Of a DNA stretch of 64,000 nucleotides, positions 13,207-27,600 are shown piece by piece. Every line of letters starts with the position of its first letter. The stretch's first letter is position 1. Origin of the DNA: Spirodela intermedia (taxonomy: Eukaryota > Streptophyta > Magnoliopsida > Alismatales > Araceae). The position numbers and the translations under genes are program-made. The DNA lies in contig LR746270.1 of NCBI GenBank assembly GCA_902729315.2, forward strand, positions 5,945,221-6,009,220. The letters are read 5' to 3'. The notes beneath the pieces are model-generated. The model saw only the letters and a program-made list of their open reading frames with translations. It ran no database searches and was not told the origin of the DNA.

Positions 13207-16200
13207 TTGGTCGTGCTCGGAATGGCCGGATCTCCCTTCACATTGCACTCCTTTTGTTGACATGGAAGATATCATAATAACGTCGAGATTGTTCAACAAT
13301 GCCTTGACACTCGGTTCGGCTTACGAGGCCACCCCTGCCTGTTGGACCTTTGTTGGAGCGAGAGAGAGAGAAGTTACCAAATGAGCCCGGGCTGGGCAAG
13401 TGGCATGAAAAGCCCGGGTGGCAGCTCAATATCCAGGGCCATTAGTAAGAACTGGGATACATATTCCGGGCCCATTAATCATGAAAGATTAATGGACGAT
13501 AAAATATCGGGCCGGGCCTGGCCAGACCGGACCGGACGGTTGACTCCTCGGAAACACAAGCCTGGATTCGGTTTCGGGTCACACGGGGCCGAGTGACCCG
13601 TTGCCTGTTCTATAAGACGTAGGCGGCCTTTCGTCAAGCCAACTAGACGTCTCATTGTTCGATTCCCTCCCTGTCCTTCCCTTCCTCCCCGGCGATCCGG
13701 AGTGGGCAACCGCGCGCCGCCATCGGGAGCAGGAACTATACATTGTTCTCCAGCCGCCTCGTTCAGTGAAGAGTCCGCCGGGGCCATCGTCCCTGTAATT
13801 GGTGCGTAGGCATTCAACTTGTGCGCAGTGGTCTCGTTTCCCTGAAATTGTTTTCCCACCTCAATCGAGATTCTCTTTGAATTGGGAGACCAATGATCAT
13901 TTTATAGTCTTGGTCAAATGTTCATGTTTCAGCGAGGAGAATAATATTGTATTCTATTGTTCCTGGAGTTGACGATTTCGGCCTTTTGAGAGTAGTGGTG
14001 AATGATACACTGAGATGGGTAGGCTGTTGCTGAGTTGCTGTGTGAAGGTAGGGATCCGGTGTTCAAGCGTTTTTTCCTTATACACTCTTCAGGGCGGGAA
14101 AAGACTCTTGAGAGATGAAACGAGGGATTCTTTTATCTGGCTCACTGGTTGTAACTGGGGACGAAATTCGGTGATGATTCGTGGAGGCTTCAACAGTCTT
14201 GAATTACTTAATTCAAGATTTTCATACTTCCATTTATCGTTCACATTTGTCGCTCGCGTCGGTCTCCGTTAGTTATATTTGTAGTGTAACTTTCTTTCTG
14301 CGGGAAATCAAAATTTCTATTTCTTCTTTCTATTTATTTCTCCTAAAAGTCATTTGGTTGATTAACAGTAAAGTATGCAGTGCCTTAGGGTTTCTGTTTA
14401 TCATGGTACGCCGTTCTAATGACAGCGCCTCCATTTTAAGATCGGCTTCCTCTTTTTGAAGTGATGGAGTGATAAAAGTTTATCTGATTGTGTTTGGCCG
14501 TAAAAATGTTCTTTTGGCGACAAAGTAGAGCTCACGAGTTAAATAGCCTAAAATGTGCGATTGAAAATTGTTTATTGCGCAAACAAGGTCCATTAAGAAG
14601 TTCTTAGGGCAGGTTTTATAATGACAAGTTACCAAACATGGTAGGAAAATGCCATCTCAAACTCCCTACTTTATTGCCCTTTCTCAGTTCTCAATTTCGA
14701 AATTTCAAAGATTTATCTTGAGAAGTCCCTATTGTCGGGCATACTTAATCCTTGTCGTTCTTACTTGTTGAACGCAAATATGGATATGATTTCTCTAACA
14801 GGAAATGCTGCATTATGCGAACTAGATGATGATATGTTTGACATTTTAAATCCGAAAAAATGGCTTTTCCTTGTTTGAAAGGTTTCTGTAGCTCTTGTGC
14901 GATAGATTTAAAGAGGATAATTAGATCCATCTCTGTAAAAATAGTTATGACTTGGATTGTGCAAGGTAATTTTTCAGAGTTGTGCATTCCAAGAGAGAAT
15001 CCACAACTGTACCTGTCATAACTTAGGCGATGTGATACCTGCCTCGAGAAGAAATGATTGTTGCAGTTAAACAAGATTAGGGCTGATGTTTCTTGTGTGC
15101 ATTGTCCTCTCTGTGTCAAAAGTTTGGAAGTATTAAGAAGAAGTTAGAGTTAAGGTGTAAAGTCTTATTTTCTATTGGCAAAGAAATGAAAATTTAGAGA
15201 ATTTGGGAGGAAGAGGATAGGTCCTGAATGGAACATTGAAGAATTCAGGGAAGAGGCATGGAACATTGAAAAACAACCATAGTTGGGGAGGCAATAGGAA
15301 GAAGTATGGAGGAAAAGAAAATTGCTAAGTCTAACAAATGATACGTGCTAGGAGATTCTGCTCTGGGGAATAGTCGTAAAACAGTGATGTATTTTTAAAG
15401 ATTTATTATTTTCAAAAATAGTATATTGATGGAGAAGATATGATAATGAGCAGGCATTATTGTAATTTCTTGAAATACAATAAGTTTACATAGGGGTGGA
15501 TCAACAGGAATAATGCATACTTCTGTGGAATTCTGGAGACTGAGGTAGACTTGATGATCAACGTTTCTTTAGAACTAGGAGACAGCGAGTTGCAGGAGTG
15601 AACAGCTAATTTATGTGGGATGGGAAGACATTTGGACGGTGTGAGAGTCCACTATCTTTTTCGACACAACTGGTCCCATGCAGCCAAGAAAATATATTTT
15701 TCAGGATTTAACCGTCATAAGTCTTTTTGGAATGTGAACTAGCAAAAAGGTTACGAAGGATCTGACATAGTGTCTGGTTGAGTACATTGCTGTCCTATTT
15801 GTACTGTGGGTCTCGAATGATGCCATTTGGGGAGTGGATGATGGGAAATAAGCTTACAGAGTTCTTTAGGGAAAAATGGGTCGATTTTGATGAACGCCAG
15901 TGTCTTCATTTGGAAAGTTCCTAAGTGTGCAACTTCCTATTCTGATGTCTCAGAACCTTCTTTAGTTACCATAGTGAAGCTATTCGATTGTAATCAGAGC
16001 CATGCTTCTCATCTCAGTTCCCTTAGACATTTAATTGTGTCAATATTTGTATTTTAGAAATTCCTTTGAAGCTAAGGAACGTTTCTAGTCACTCATACCC
16101 AGAGACAAGGGGCGTAGCAAGAGATGAAATGTAAAGACTAAGAAACGTTTCCAGAAAAAGAAAATTGGCCTTGTTAATGTAAGCAGGAAATTAAATTCAC

Positions 16201-17022
16201 CATGCCAATGTAGCCAGATAACATCTACTTATGGATACAACTATTCAAGCTACCTTAAATGAACAGAGACACCAACATCGTGTTGTTAGTCTTCATCTCT
16301 GACTGTCCTCTTGTGCCTGTTGAAGTGCCATTCCTTAGGGATTCCAGACTACACGTTTCTAACGTCTGGCTAGTTTTATGTACACACTGCAGTAGGATTT
16401 TTCCAGTGTCAGCATTCGGTCATCCTTCACTTATTTTGAAGAAAAACTTGAGACTTTGGTTCTTTATTCTTCTTTGGAACCTCTGCTGGTTTCCTTGACA
16501 AATTGCTGAAAACTGCATCGATAAGCATGCCTTGATTAGTGTCAGTGGCATATACCTTTATTTTCCACCGAATAATGTTGAGAAATGTTTCAAATATTCG
16601 TTTACTCTTCAAGAGTGTTGAATAGTGAAGATTGTTTCATAAGTTTCATGGTTTATCTCCTCAAATGTACTAAATAACCTATGCATATTTTAAATGGGAT
16701 ATCATTTACACGGGACTTCAAAATTTAGAATTCTCATCTCGCCATCTTGAAATTAGTGCTAAGCTGTATCGTAGACCTGTCTTCCTGAAATTAGTTGTTT
16801 ATCTCGTCACACATCTGTCCTTTTTATAACATTTTCGTGACTTATCATACATTTTACATTGCATTTCTTTTATCATTTCAATTTGCTTCTAACAGTTTAC
16901 AATGTTGTCGATTTTATTGTGGACTCAGAATTTGTGTTACTTGAGTTTCTCAGATTATGCTTATCAGGCCCACTGTAATCAGAGATTTATTTCGCCGTCT
17001 CACTTATTTCATCTGAGAAATC
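13207..17022. other. Spacer plus probable 5'-UTR/leader intron of HDC1
   Basis: The first 600 bp are GC-rich and promoter-like, with several GGCCCATTA/GGGCC motifs (about 13380-13500). From about 13.8 kb the DNA becomes AT-rich and intron-like up to the HDC1 start codon. A non-coding first exon near 13.6-13.8 kb followed by a roughly 3.2-kb leader intron is plausible but only inferred. A 124-codon open frame on the minus strand (14745-15119) has no recognisable motif. Confidence 0.4.
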
Positions 17023-18612
17023 ATGAGTGGTACTCCAAAAAGATTGCCTGATGAAGGATGTCATGCTACACCTTTGAAGAGGTCTGCTGAAGATGGAGTT
17101 TTGTTTTCGAGTAGCAATGAAAAGCTGATGCAGCCATCTATCAGTGGATGCCACTCATCCCTTGAGTCAGGACATGATGGAAGAGCTGCGAAAATACTTC
17201 GTCTAGAACAACATGATGCCAATAAACAACTATCTCTTCATCCAAAGAATCATATATCTTCCTCTCCTGATGATTCTTGCATAGATCATCCTGTTGCAGC
17301 AATTAACGGGACAGAACTGAAGGATTTGCAGGAAAGAAAATATTTCAATTCTAGCACTAGAGAAACAAAGTCAGAAGTGAAGGACTTATACCCTGAGATG
17401 AGGACAGATGGTCAAGGAAACAAGTCCGAGACTGATGTAAAGAGATCAAACAAGGATGAAAAAGACTAAGATCTGATTGGGAGTGTCACTCAGATTCTAA
17501 GAGTGATACAAGAGCGACAAGAGATGGGCTCACACCTTTGAATGATTCTAAAGAGCGTCATAAAAGTAAGAGATGCAACGAGTCAATTAAGGATGGTCTA
17601 GAATCATGGCGTACATTGCAGCATGGGTCGCGGACTACTGATGAAACTGGAAAGGATGTCCTGACATGTGAAGAGAGAGAGGTCTTGAAAGCACATGAGA
17701 CTTCTGGGAAGAGCAGATTGGATTTGAAAGGGAGGGAAAACCAAGGAAAAAGATAGAAAAAGAAAGGACGAGAATCACGGAGATCTAGGGAAAGCAGATA
17801 AGGAAAGAAGTGAACATCATGACAATTTGAAGCTGGGTAAGAGTAGTCATGAATGCAAGGAGCATATTAAAGAAAGGGAAATTGAGAAAAGGGAGAGTGA
17901 AAAAAGGTTTCTCAAAATGACAAGGAACAGAAAGAGAGGTGAAGCTTCATGCTAAGAGAGGTTTACCAAATGCTAATGACACAGATACTCCAGAAGGATC
18001 TGTTGGGACCCCTGTGAAAGGAGGTTCTAGCTTGGAACCTTGGAGGCATAAAGGGTTTGATAGTTGGAAAGCTTGTGAGGGCAACAATAAAGTGAAAAAG
18101 AGAGAAAAAGAGCCAGATGCAGATAAACAAGAAAAACATAATGGATGTCATGAGAAGGAATCAGAAGCCATATCTGCAGGAGTAAAAGAGAGTGACAAGG
18201 AAACCTTTGGGTATGGCATCCAGCAGCGGAAGAGGATGCTGAGACCAAGAGGAACACCTCAATCTTATAGTCGGGAGCCTCGTCTTCAATCTCAACCTAG
18301 GGAGGATGAAGGGTAAGCTAACCGTTATTTGTTTTGATAATTAGGAATTTTGGTTTGCGGTCATTATCCTACGTTTTACTTTTTTCAGAAGTTTTCATTC
18401 TGAAACCAATTGGATTGCCAAGATACGTTAACATTCGACTTTTATTTGATTATTTACCCCTTTATAGGATCAGACTGGAACACGGTATTGACCTTTCAGC
18501 AATATGTTCTTAAGAAGACAACCCTCTTAAGTGGGTTTTAATTTTTGAACAATGGTGTTTCGGGTCAGCACTTTCTTATCTGGTTCCGGGGCAACTTTGA
18601 TCCAAACCGGGA

Positions 18613-18655
<43 letters not shown>

Positions 18656-21600
18656 TAACGGAAGTCCTAAATCAGCCTGCTAGATGACCAAACATATTTG
18701 CCTTGGGTTCAAATAGAGGGTCTAACAGGTTTATAGAGCAATATTCCATCTACTTGGCATTTATTTATTGCATTCTTATGTTCTCTTTTGTAAAATCTTT
18801 TAATTCATATCATCTTGTGTGCTGACTGACAGACTTGCCAATCGTTTGTGTGCAATATTTGCAAGTTTGTGCATGTTGCCTAGGCAGACTGCCTAAACAT
18901 TTTCTATCAGGGCTTTCATGAACCTGACTTGGTTGGCGCATTCCATGGACTAACATGGGGTATCTATTCATTATGAGGGAAAGTAGAGTGTTTAAAGCTG
19001 TAAATCATGTCTCACATTTCTCTTGCTCTGCCATGTCTTCCTTAAACACAGCTCGAAAATGATTGATAGAAACAGGGCAAAAATTAATAATTGCACATAT
19101 GACAACGTTTCTGAGAGATGATTTGCATTTGTGAATTGGATTGACATCCAATGTGAACAACTGTCAACCTGACTAAAAAGCGTTCGAGTCTCTGTCTGCC
19201 ATAGCCCAGTGTGTGTAAGAAGAATGTGGGGTGCACAGATGGGTTAAGGCTGGAGAAGGGAAAAGAACGGGGAACCAGGGAGGGAGGTTGGTGGCAGTGA
19301 GAAATGTTGACAATTTGGTTCTGGGATGTCTCGCTGGGTGGAGGTCGGTCTATTTGATTAATGGCCTTGTAGATCTTGAGACATTTTAGCATATAGTATG
19401 CAAATTGGCTGAGATTATTTCTAGCACCACATAAATTTATTTAAACTTTTCTTGCATGAGACAGCTTAATTTTTTTCCTAATTTTTGTGTATATCATGAC
19501 CAACGAGTCTTAAAAAACAATTCCTTCTGTGATAATATTATTCTTCTGTGCCATTATTTTTTAGAAAATTCTTTCTTTGCAGCAATTATCTTGTGCCTCT
19601 TCTCATTTTTATTTTCTCTAATTTGTATCCTTTGTTTTCTCACATGCAGATCTCAAGGTTGGACAACATCTATTTTTGCTGACATTTTTCGGTGATGACA
19701 TTAAGCGATTGCAATTCGGAATCATGTGGAGTTTGCCAATTTCATTTCTTTTTCTTTCTATGTTAAGCTAATAATTTGCATTTTAACACATCTGGATTAA
19801 GGTTCATATTTTACTCTTTCATGATTTAACCATAAGGATATGGTGGCACTTACACATGTTTCAAGAAGATTCGCTACCGGGTGGATGTGGGTAGTCTTGA
19901 TGCGGATTTTTTCTTGTTGCCAAAAATAATCTTAAGCATAACCTGATGGTTGGAATCATTGTTTTGATTGTTAGTATGGGGGTAGTCAGATGCATTCTTG
20001 ATTTTTGTCCATGCCAAATGCGCTGTGGTAGATAAGTGTGTTTTATGGCATGAACTTCCTTCTCTTGCCCTACCTATAAGCTTATTCTCTTGGCAGGTCA
20101 TTCCAATACAGTCCTCCATAGATATGAGAAGTTGGGGATTCATCCAAATGACAGCGCATGCATGACACTGCTCCATTGATTGCTTCTTTGGCAGCTTTAT
20201 ATACAATCGTTATTGATCTTCTTGTCTGTTTGAAAAGCTTTAATTCTATGATGATAATCTGTGAACTCACAATGCAAAGCTGATCTCTCTTCCCTTTCCT
20301 TGGCTTTATTTTCTAATTAGATGCTTCACTGTAGTGGGAATTATGATTGAACTGTATCTTTGATAAATACGACGTCTTGTACTTCCTTTCTCTCATTTTT
20401 GCCGAATCCATTGATTGCCATTAATTGTCTGGTGCATACATGAAGGCCCTGTATCGTTGACAGAAATGTTTTCTGAAAGCTTCAGGCTTAATTTTTTATT
20501 TTTTGCTGGTAACAGAAAATAGTGTGATTGTAATGTTGTTAATTTTTTTATTTTTAATTTGGAAATCCTTGCTATTATTCTGTCCCAACTTTTTCACCCA
20601 CACGCACTACATTAGATTTCCTTTCGGATGACCACCTTCACCGATTAATTCCGAGCTGTGGTGATGATCTTGAACCGATATCCGTTTTTGTACACAGCAG
20701 AGATGTGCCTTACCTTCAGGTTTATGGTTTGATTCCTGATTTATGGTGTCCTCTTTGAAATTTCCTCAGTTTTCATTGGCATGCGAACTATATTTATATT
20801 TGGTCTTTAAAAATGATTGACCGCTGTTCAGGGAAGTTGCACAATGGCAACCTTTTGCTAGGCAGATAGATTAGTTGTCACCTGGACAGTTTCCTTCATT
20901 TAAGAAAGTGCTACCCTTTTGGTTAATTTTGTTCAGACAAAGCCATTTTGTTGCAAATTTTACTTTAATCTTCTGCATCTGTTTTTCCGATCACTATTTC
21001 AACATTCTATGCCTAACTTACTGTTCAAAATACGTATGCTCAATTTTCGGCAATATTTGATGGTATATCTGTTTCCATTGTTTTAAATTGGTGAATTGGG
21101 TGTCCATTTAACAGGTAATGATGAAGTCTCCTTGATCACATATAAAGTTGGTGAATGCATGCAAGAAATCCTGAAGTCATGGAAAGAATATGAAGCATTA
21201 GTAAATGGTAAAATAGATGAAGCGTTTCAAAATTGTCCAACCTTGGAAATCCGAATACCAACTGAGCATGTTACCAGATCTAACCGGCAAGTAAGGCATA
21301 ACTTCAATCTCTCATTAACTTGAAAGTTAAAGTGATTGTAATGTAATATTTTCAGTTGTTAATTTGGCGTCAATGTTTGATTAACATCCTTGAGTTTTCT
21401 TACTCGTGCTTGTAGTTAGCTTCTCCTCAAGCCTTTTAACAAGGGTGCTTAATATTATAGTCTATGTAAATGATGAGGCTCTGCTGGCTGAGAATCCTCA
21501 TAGTGTAAATGTTGCTTCAAGTTTCTCTGAGGCTACCAAAAGCAGGAGCTCTTGGTCTCAGATCTCTCTACTCGTAAAAATGTTACCATCATGATATCTG

Positions 21601-24600
21601 TGGGAGTACTTTCTGGGGAAATGCAACTTTTCATGTTACCATTTCCTGTCTAAATAACTTTTCAAAGTAAATTGAGGCTAAAATCGGGCGAAATGCATGA
21701 GATTTCCTAATTAAACTAGTGAAGTGGAGAAAAAGTTTTTGGGGCAATGCCGCAAACACGAAGAACACATCCTTGAAGTTTAAATTGCAGTCCTATGAGG
21801 AGAAACGTATTTTGTGTCTCCAGAATTTTTCCTGTATATCATGTTCGCAGTGGACAGTTGAACTTGGTTTGTCCAGAACCCTAATATTTACGAGAAAAAA
21901 TCGTGCAATCATGAAGATGTAGGCATTTCTTAAAATGTTTCTCACCAGGCTGCTCATAACTCACAAGGAAGATAGGGTACCACCCATCTTTTAGAAATAG
22001 AAACTTATACCGATGCCGCTTTCTATACTATGAAAATCATAACTTAGTTGATTGCCGAATAAACATCTATTTCTCAGCTTAAAACACATTTTCCTCTCAA
22101 ACATTTATAAGAATTTTTATTCTGTGGTAATATTTATTTCCTATATGAGTGTTTTACATAAGACCCAACTGCATAATGATCGATCCGCCTTAATGATTTA
22201 ACAGACACTAACAGAAGCAACATCCTTCCATCTATCATTCATCCATTTTTCGGACATTGAATTTTTAAAAAATTAGAATCAATGTTTTTCATTTTATCAT
22301 TACGTTTCTTTCTTAAATGCCTCATATTGCCATTCAAGAAAAATAAACTGAAAACGGATCCTGTCTCCCCAACTGCTTCATTACTTCTTGATAGAGACTA
22401 TCTATTCTTCGTTATATGTGTTTCCATGTCTATATTAGAATATATTCATTTACATGCGCTCATTTCTACATGATGATTTGAATATTTGTGTCGCGGTGTG
22501 TAATCATTTTCTGATATCTACCTTCTAGTTGATGTACATACTAAGTTGACGGTGCCCATTTTGCCCTTAACCATTTTAGTATTCTATAAATTTAGTTTCA
22601 ACAAAAACGTGGGCAGTGCTTTCATTCTTGAGATTATTGACTTTAAACCTCCTTTAGAGAAGGTCATGCTACAAATCATAACGGCTATTCTTTAGAAACA
22701 TTTTATGTTCTCGACAGTATCACTATTATAATTGTTTGCTTCCTTTTGTTTTAGTTTCTTACACTGAGGGTCTTACGTGGTCAGTTTTTTATTTATCAAT
22801 ATCTTTTTAGACCTAATTGACGTTTTCTCTGTTAGTGGTTATCAAAATTACCGTCTTGAACATGTGATTGAAGCACATACAGTTAATGATGACATAATTC
22901 TGTCATCTGCAGGTTAAAGGAGCTCAGTTATGGGGAACTGATATCTACACAAATGATTCAGATCTTGTTGCTGGTATTAACGTTATATGTTGTCCTTTCG
23001 TGTCACTATCAGGTGTCCATTTGCCTGATTGACCCACTTCTTGTCGAATTTATATGGCTTATTCTTTCAGTTCTCATGCACACTGGTTACTGCAAACAAA
23101 CAACATCCCTTCCTCCTCCCATCCAGGAACTGCGTGCTACCATTCGAGTATTGCCACCTCAACATTGTGAGTTGAAACTTTAAATTCCTTGGGTTCCATT
23201 TTTCTTATATTTATCTGCTTCATTATGTTTCAGTTAGCCTGCACCTGCGTTTTCTAACGATGAAGAAAAAATTGCTCTCGAATCAAAATACGATGAATTA
23301 AAGTTTAGAAAACTCATTCATCTTACAAGACAAGTGTGCTGTCTTATTTGGTGATTGTTGGTGGTTTCTATGAATGGTTTCTACTGATGCAAAGCCTGCA
23401 TGTCGTCTGATTGTATACAAATTTTTGATTCGACCATCTGTTTATTCCTCAATTATTTGGTTCAAGTGCAACTTATTATGATTGATGATGCGATATTTTA
23501 TTTGTGTATTTATTTAGTTTCTAATTAGAAGGGGTTCAAATGTTAGAAAGTATCATAAGGAATTTTAATAAAGTTCTCTATCTAAATCCTCTCAGTTCTT
23601 TTTGGTTGGCCCATTCTGTCATCTCCTTGATCTTATAAACAGAGCAAGTTGTCTGGTTCAGGCAGCAGTGGTTAATGTGGTGGATGGTGGGTGATGACTT
23701 GGAGTGGCAACAATAGCCCAAGCAGTGACTACTAGTGCAGTGGCAAGCAATAGGGGACGATGGTTATGTTCCTTTTCTCGTTTTCCTCATTCTTTTCCTC
23801 TCATTCCTCTCCATCATAGTAGAACATCACTGGACTCAAGTTGGCTTAACGAAGCTGATAATTTGCTTAGATTATACCACCAAGACTCTCGTGATATAAT
23901 TTGATCTATATCTATACGGGCTATGTATGAATTTGCCTGGTTCCCAATTTAGGTTGCCCCTTTGTCTTGATCCTTATGTAGAAGGATTTGCTTGGACAAT
24001 TCCATTGCACATCATGACTCACTAAGTGGGAAAAATTTGCCAGACCTCTTGACTAGATCCAAATTAGACCTAGTCTTTCAAACTGTGTTTCAAAAGTGGC
24101 TAATGGGAATTGAGTTGTCCGCAGTGGGGAAAATGTCAGCAGTAAAATGTAAATGAGTTCTTATTTACAACCCTCTTATAGAATGCAGCGACAAGGTACT
24201 GGTTTCTTGGTTTTCATGTCGTTAATATAGTGAAAACATTTTTGTGATGTACAATCCACTATTTCTTGGATGGTTAATCACCTTGGTTCCATTCAACATC
24301 TTGAACTGCAGTACTTTTGTGTAAGTTTAACTTCAATATATCCTATATGTATTAAATAAAACTGTAGTTTTGTTTGTTTTATGTCTTGAGTTTGTTGGAT
24401 AGAGATATTCATACTTTGTTTGTAATTGAAAGTCAATTGTACTTCTGTTCGTCGATAAATTTATACCAGAATCAGTTCATTACTGGCACTTTTGACTTTG
24501 GATGGCTCTGATATATTCCCAACAGAAATATGTAAAAATACCGGAATAATGATATTAAAATATCGGGAAATGAGAGCAGAAAAAGGAAGCAGGTCTTCAG

Positions 24601-27600
24601 TTCTCTAGATCTATTCCTTTTGTTGCATATGGTAGTACCGAGCATTAAATCGTGCCCAAAATTTACAGATCAAGATCACTATTTGCTTGTTTTAAGTTTC
24701 TCTTCTCACCACGTCCTTTTGTACATGAGAAATTGTTGATAGAGAAAGAAAGGGTGTTCATCCAAACCAAAACTTCATCAGGTCTACACCGTTTGGCATG
24801 GTTGATGATTCCTGGTTATGCTATTGATCTTTTTTTCCTGTTATTATAGGCTACTACTCTACGTTGAGGAACAGCATTCATTCCCGTCCATGGGGTTCTG
24901 GAACTGACTGTAGCTTTCGTGTAGAGAGGTGCTGCGTGGTAAAGGTGAGAGATATCTCAACTCGTATACTTTTCTGTTATACACTATTTTATAATATGTC
25001 ACAGAAGATTGGCTGATTTTTATCTGTAAGTCACTCTTTTCTGGTCATTTGTATATCCATGTTTTGAACTTCATGTTAAAGTTTGGCTAAGTCTCCAGTG
25101 ATTCTCCAGGATTTTTTTTAACGTTTTTCCTTTTCAATGAACCACTTTACAGAAAGGTGGTGGTATTGTCAATCTTGAGCCTCAGCTTAGACTGATATCT
25201 TTCGTGGAGCCAACTCTTGTTCCTTTGTCGCTGGAGCGCACAATGAACACAAGAGCTGCAGCATCGGTAATATTTCATGAAACACCATTATTTTCCTGTT
25301 CCACTCTCAACTTCGCAATTTTCTTCAGTTTCCCCACTTAAACTTTGAATCCATTTCTTCCATGTATAATCCTTGTTTCTTAACGATCACCATTTGGGTG
25401 AAAATTGTACCTGAGACGGGGGACATTCCTATGACTGTAAAACACCACTCATGCGATCATTGACCAGAATGACGCATTCTGTAATTCATACAGGAACTCT
25501 GAGTCACTTAATGGAAGAGCTTTTAGTCATTTTCTCTTTTTTGTTCATCTAGTCGAATTCGATCGTGATTCTTCTAGTACAGTGGCTTCCAGTGTGTTAT
25601 TTTAAGGTTTTGCTCTCCTCCAACTGAATGGGGAAACTGGATAATAATACACGAGATCAGGATTTCTAGCCACCTTCCAAGAAGAGCATATTTCGGACTG
25701 GTGATCACTTTATGTTTCTTGTCTTCTCTGTCATTGTCAATATGTCATTATCAAGATCCTTTTTAAGTTCAAACTCTACCCTGACCTGTCTCTGCTGTGG
25801 AGTCTAAAACAGTATTCGAGAGTTGAAGATCTAGTAATTGAGGATATATAGGAGAAGGATGGTCAAATGGCTGAACCCAAAAGAAAATGGGACTTCGGGA
25901 AGATTGTGTTTGGAGGAGTACAGAAGGAGGTGGAAGCCACATACAGATCTAAAAGAAGCAACAAACCAGGGTCACGTGTTAAAATGGGCGTGACCATCCA
26001 AGCCTTTTAACACATTGGCCCGATCTGTTTTATATACGGTCTAGTTTCTCATGTCATCTATTTTAGTGATACGGTCTAGGAATCACATCTATTTTAGTGT
26101 AGATGGAAAGTGTGAGCATGGAAAACTGGCTGCTTTTGCCTGGATTTGCCAATTTTGATAAAAATAATATTTGGGATCCCAATTTTTGTCATTGGAAGGA
26201 AGTGGATTTGAACCAAACAGTCTTCCGCCCTTTTTTACGTTATGTAGTGCCATCTTTCTTATTAATATGAACGACTGAATTTCATTCTTTAATGAGAAAT
26301 TGACTGTCTATAGCCCTATAAAAGTGCCTCTCATCTGATCTCCTAATTTTTCTTACCTTTGGGGAGTTATTAATTGTTTGTGAAAGTTGTGCATTAGTGA
26401 GCTTGTTTGCGGGGATTCATAGGGCTGGCTGCTGTGGAAATGCCTGCTGAATTTTGCTTAACATTTCCACGTTGCACTTATAAACAAAAAATCCTTGTCG
26501 TTTTTTTGTTTCCATGTTGTTCATTCATGAAAGAATTTATATAGAAATCATTTATTACTGTGCTTTCAAGTATTGATCATCAATATTTTAAATGCTTTTG
26601 CCTGCAGAATGCCTTAAGGCAGCAAAGGTTTGTGCAGGAAGTTGCAATACAGTATAACTTGTGCAATGAACCATGGTATTGTTCTTTCTCTATTCCTTTG
26701 TTTCATCGATGTATTTCTATCTAGCGGATAATGTCATTTACTCCCATACACGCCCACATAATCACTTTAGGTACTCATTCGTTGCACCATGACATCCTTT
26801 TCACCGCTGTCCATCATGTTTGATGAAATGAATTTCCATTATGCGTGGAATATCTTCTCAGGGTAAAATATAGTGTGAATGCTGTTTCTGATAAGGGACC
26901 TAAGAAGCCCCTCTACACATCTGCACGCTTGAAGAAAGGAGAAGTTTTGTATGTGGAAACCCATGTTAACAGGTACCAGCTCTAAGCATTTTTCCAATTT
27001 GAGCAGTGCTTTCGTTTTCAAAAGTTATGTGCTCCTTTCATATCTTTAACCTAATCAATTATTCTCTCTGTTCATCAAATTAAGGCGCCCAAATTTTCAT
27101 TAGTCAATTTCTACTTTATAGGTTTGAGCAACTCTTCGTTCAGCATCCATAATTTCTATGCTTTGAATAATTTCAGCTCTATATTTCTCCTATTCAGCCG
27201 TATACCCAGTCAATAAACCAAGTAGTAGCCCCACCTCGTGCAGATGAAATACTAAGCCTTACGTGTTGACTCTGAGCCCATCTTTTATTGTCTTCTCATC
27301 ACATGCTCTCCATGTTTCCTAAAGATCCGGGATCTTTTCATTGCATAATCTTCATCCCGGATCGCGTATTCCATGTTTCTGGGTTAGTTTTGATTTTTAT
27401 GTTCTGCGTCTAAATTTCTGACAGATCTTAGCCCAGATGAATCTCTCAACACTAGAAACTTGTTTTAATGCTCCCTAGTTAAATCGACCCAGGATTAAAA
27501 CGTTCTTGGTGGAATAGGGATTACCTTGCTTTGTCAGGTAGAGTGAAAAAGGGAAAAAAGAAAAAGACAGTAGTGCGTATTTTGGGCCTGACTTGTATTC

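Noticed and set aside
14745-15119. 124-codon minus-strand frame upstream of HDC1
   Set aside because: It lies in AT-rich, intron-like DNA with no recognisable domain; probably chance.
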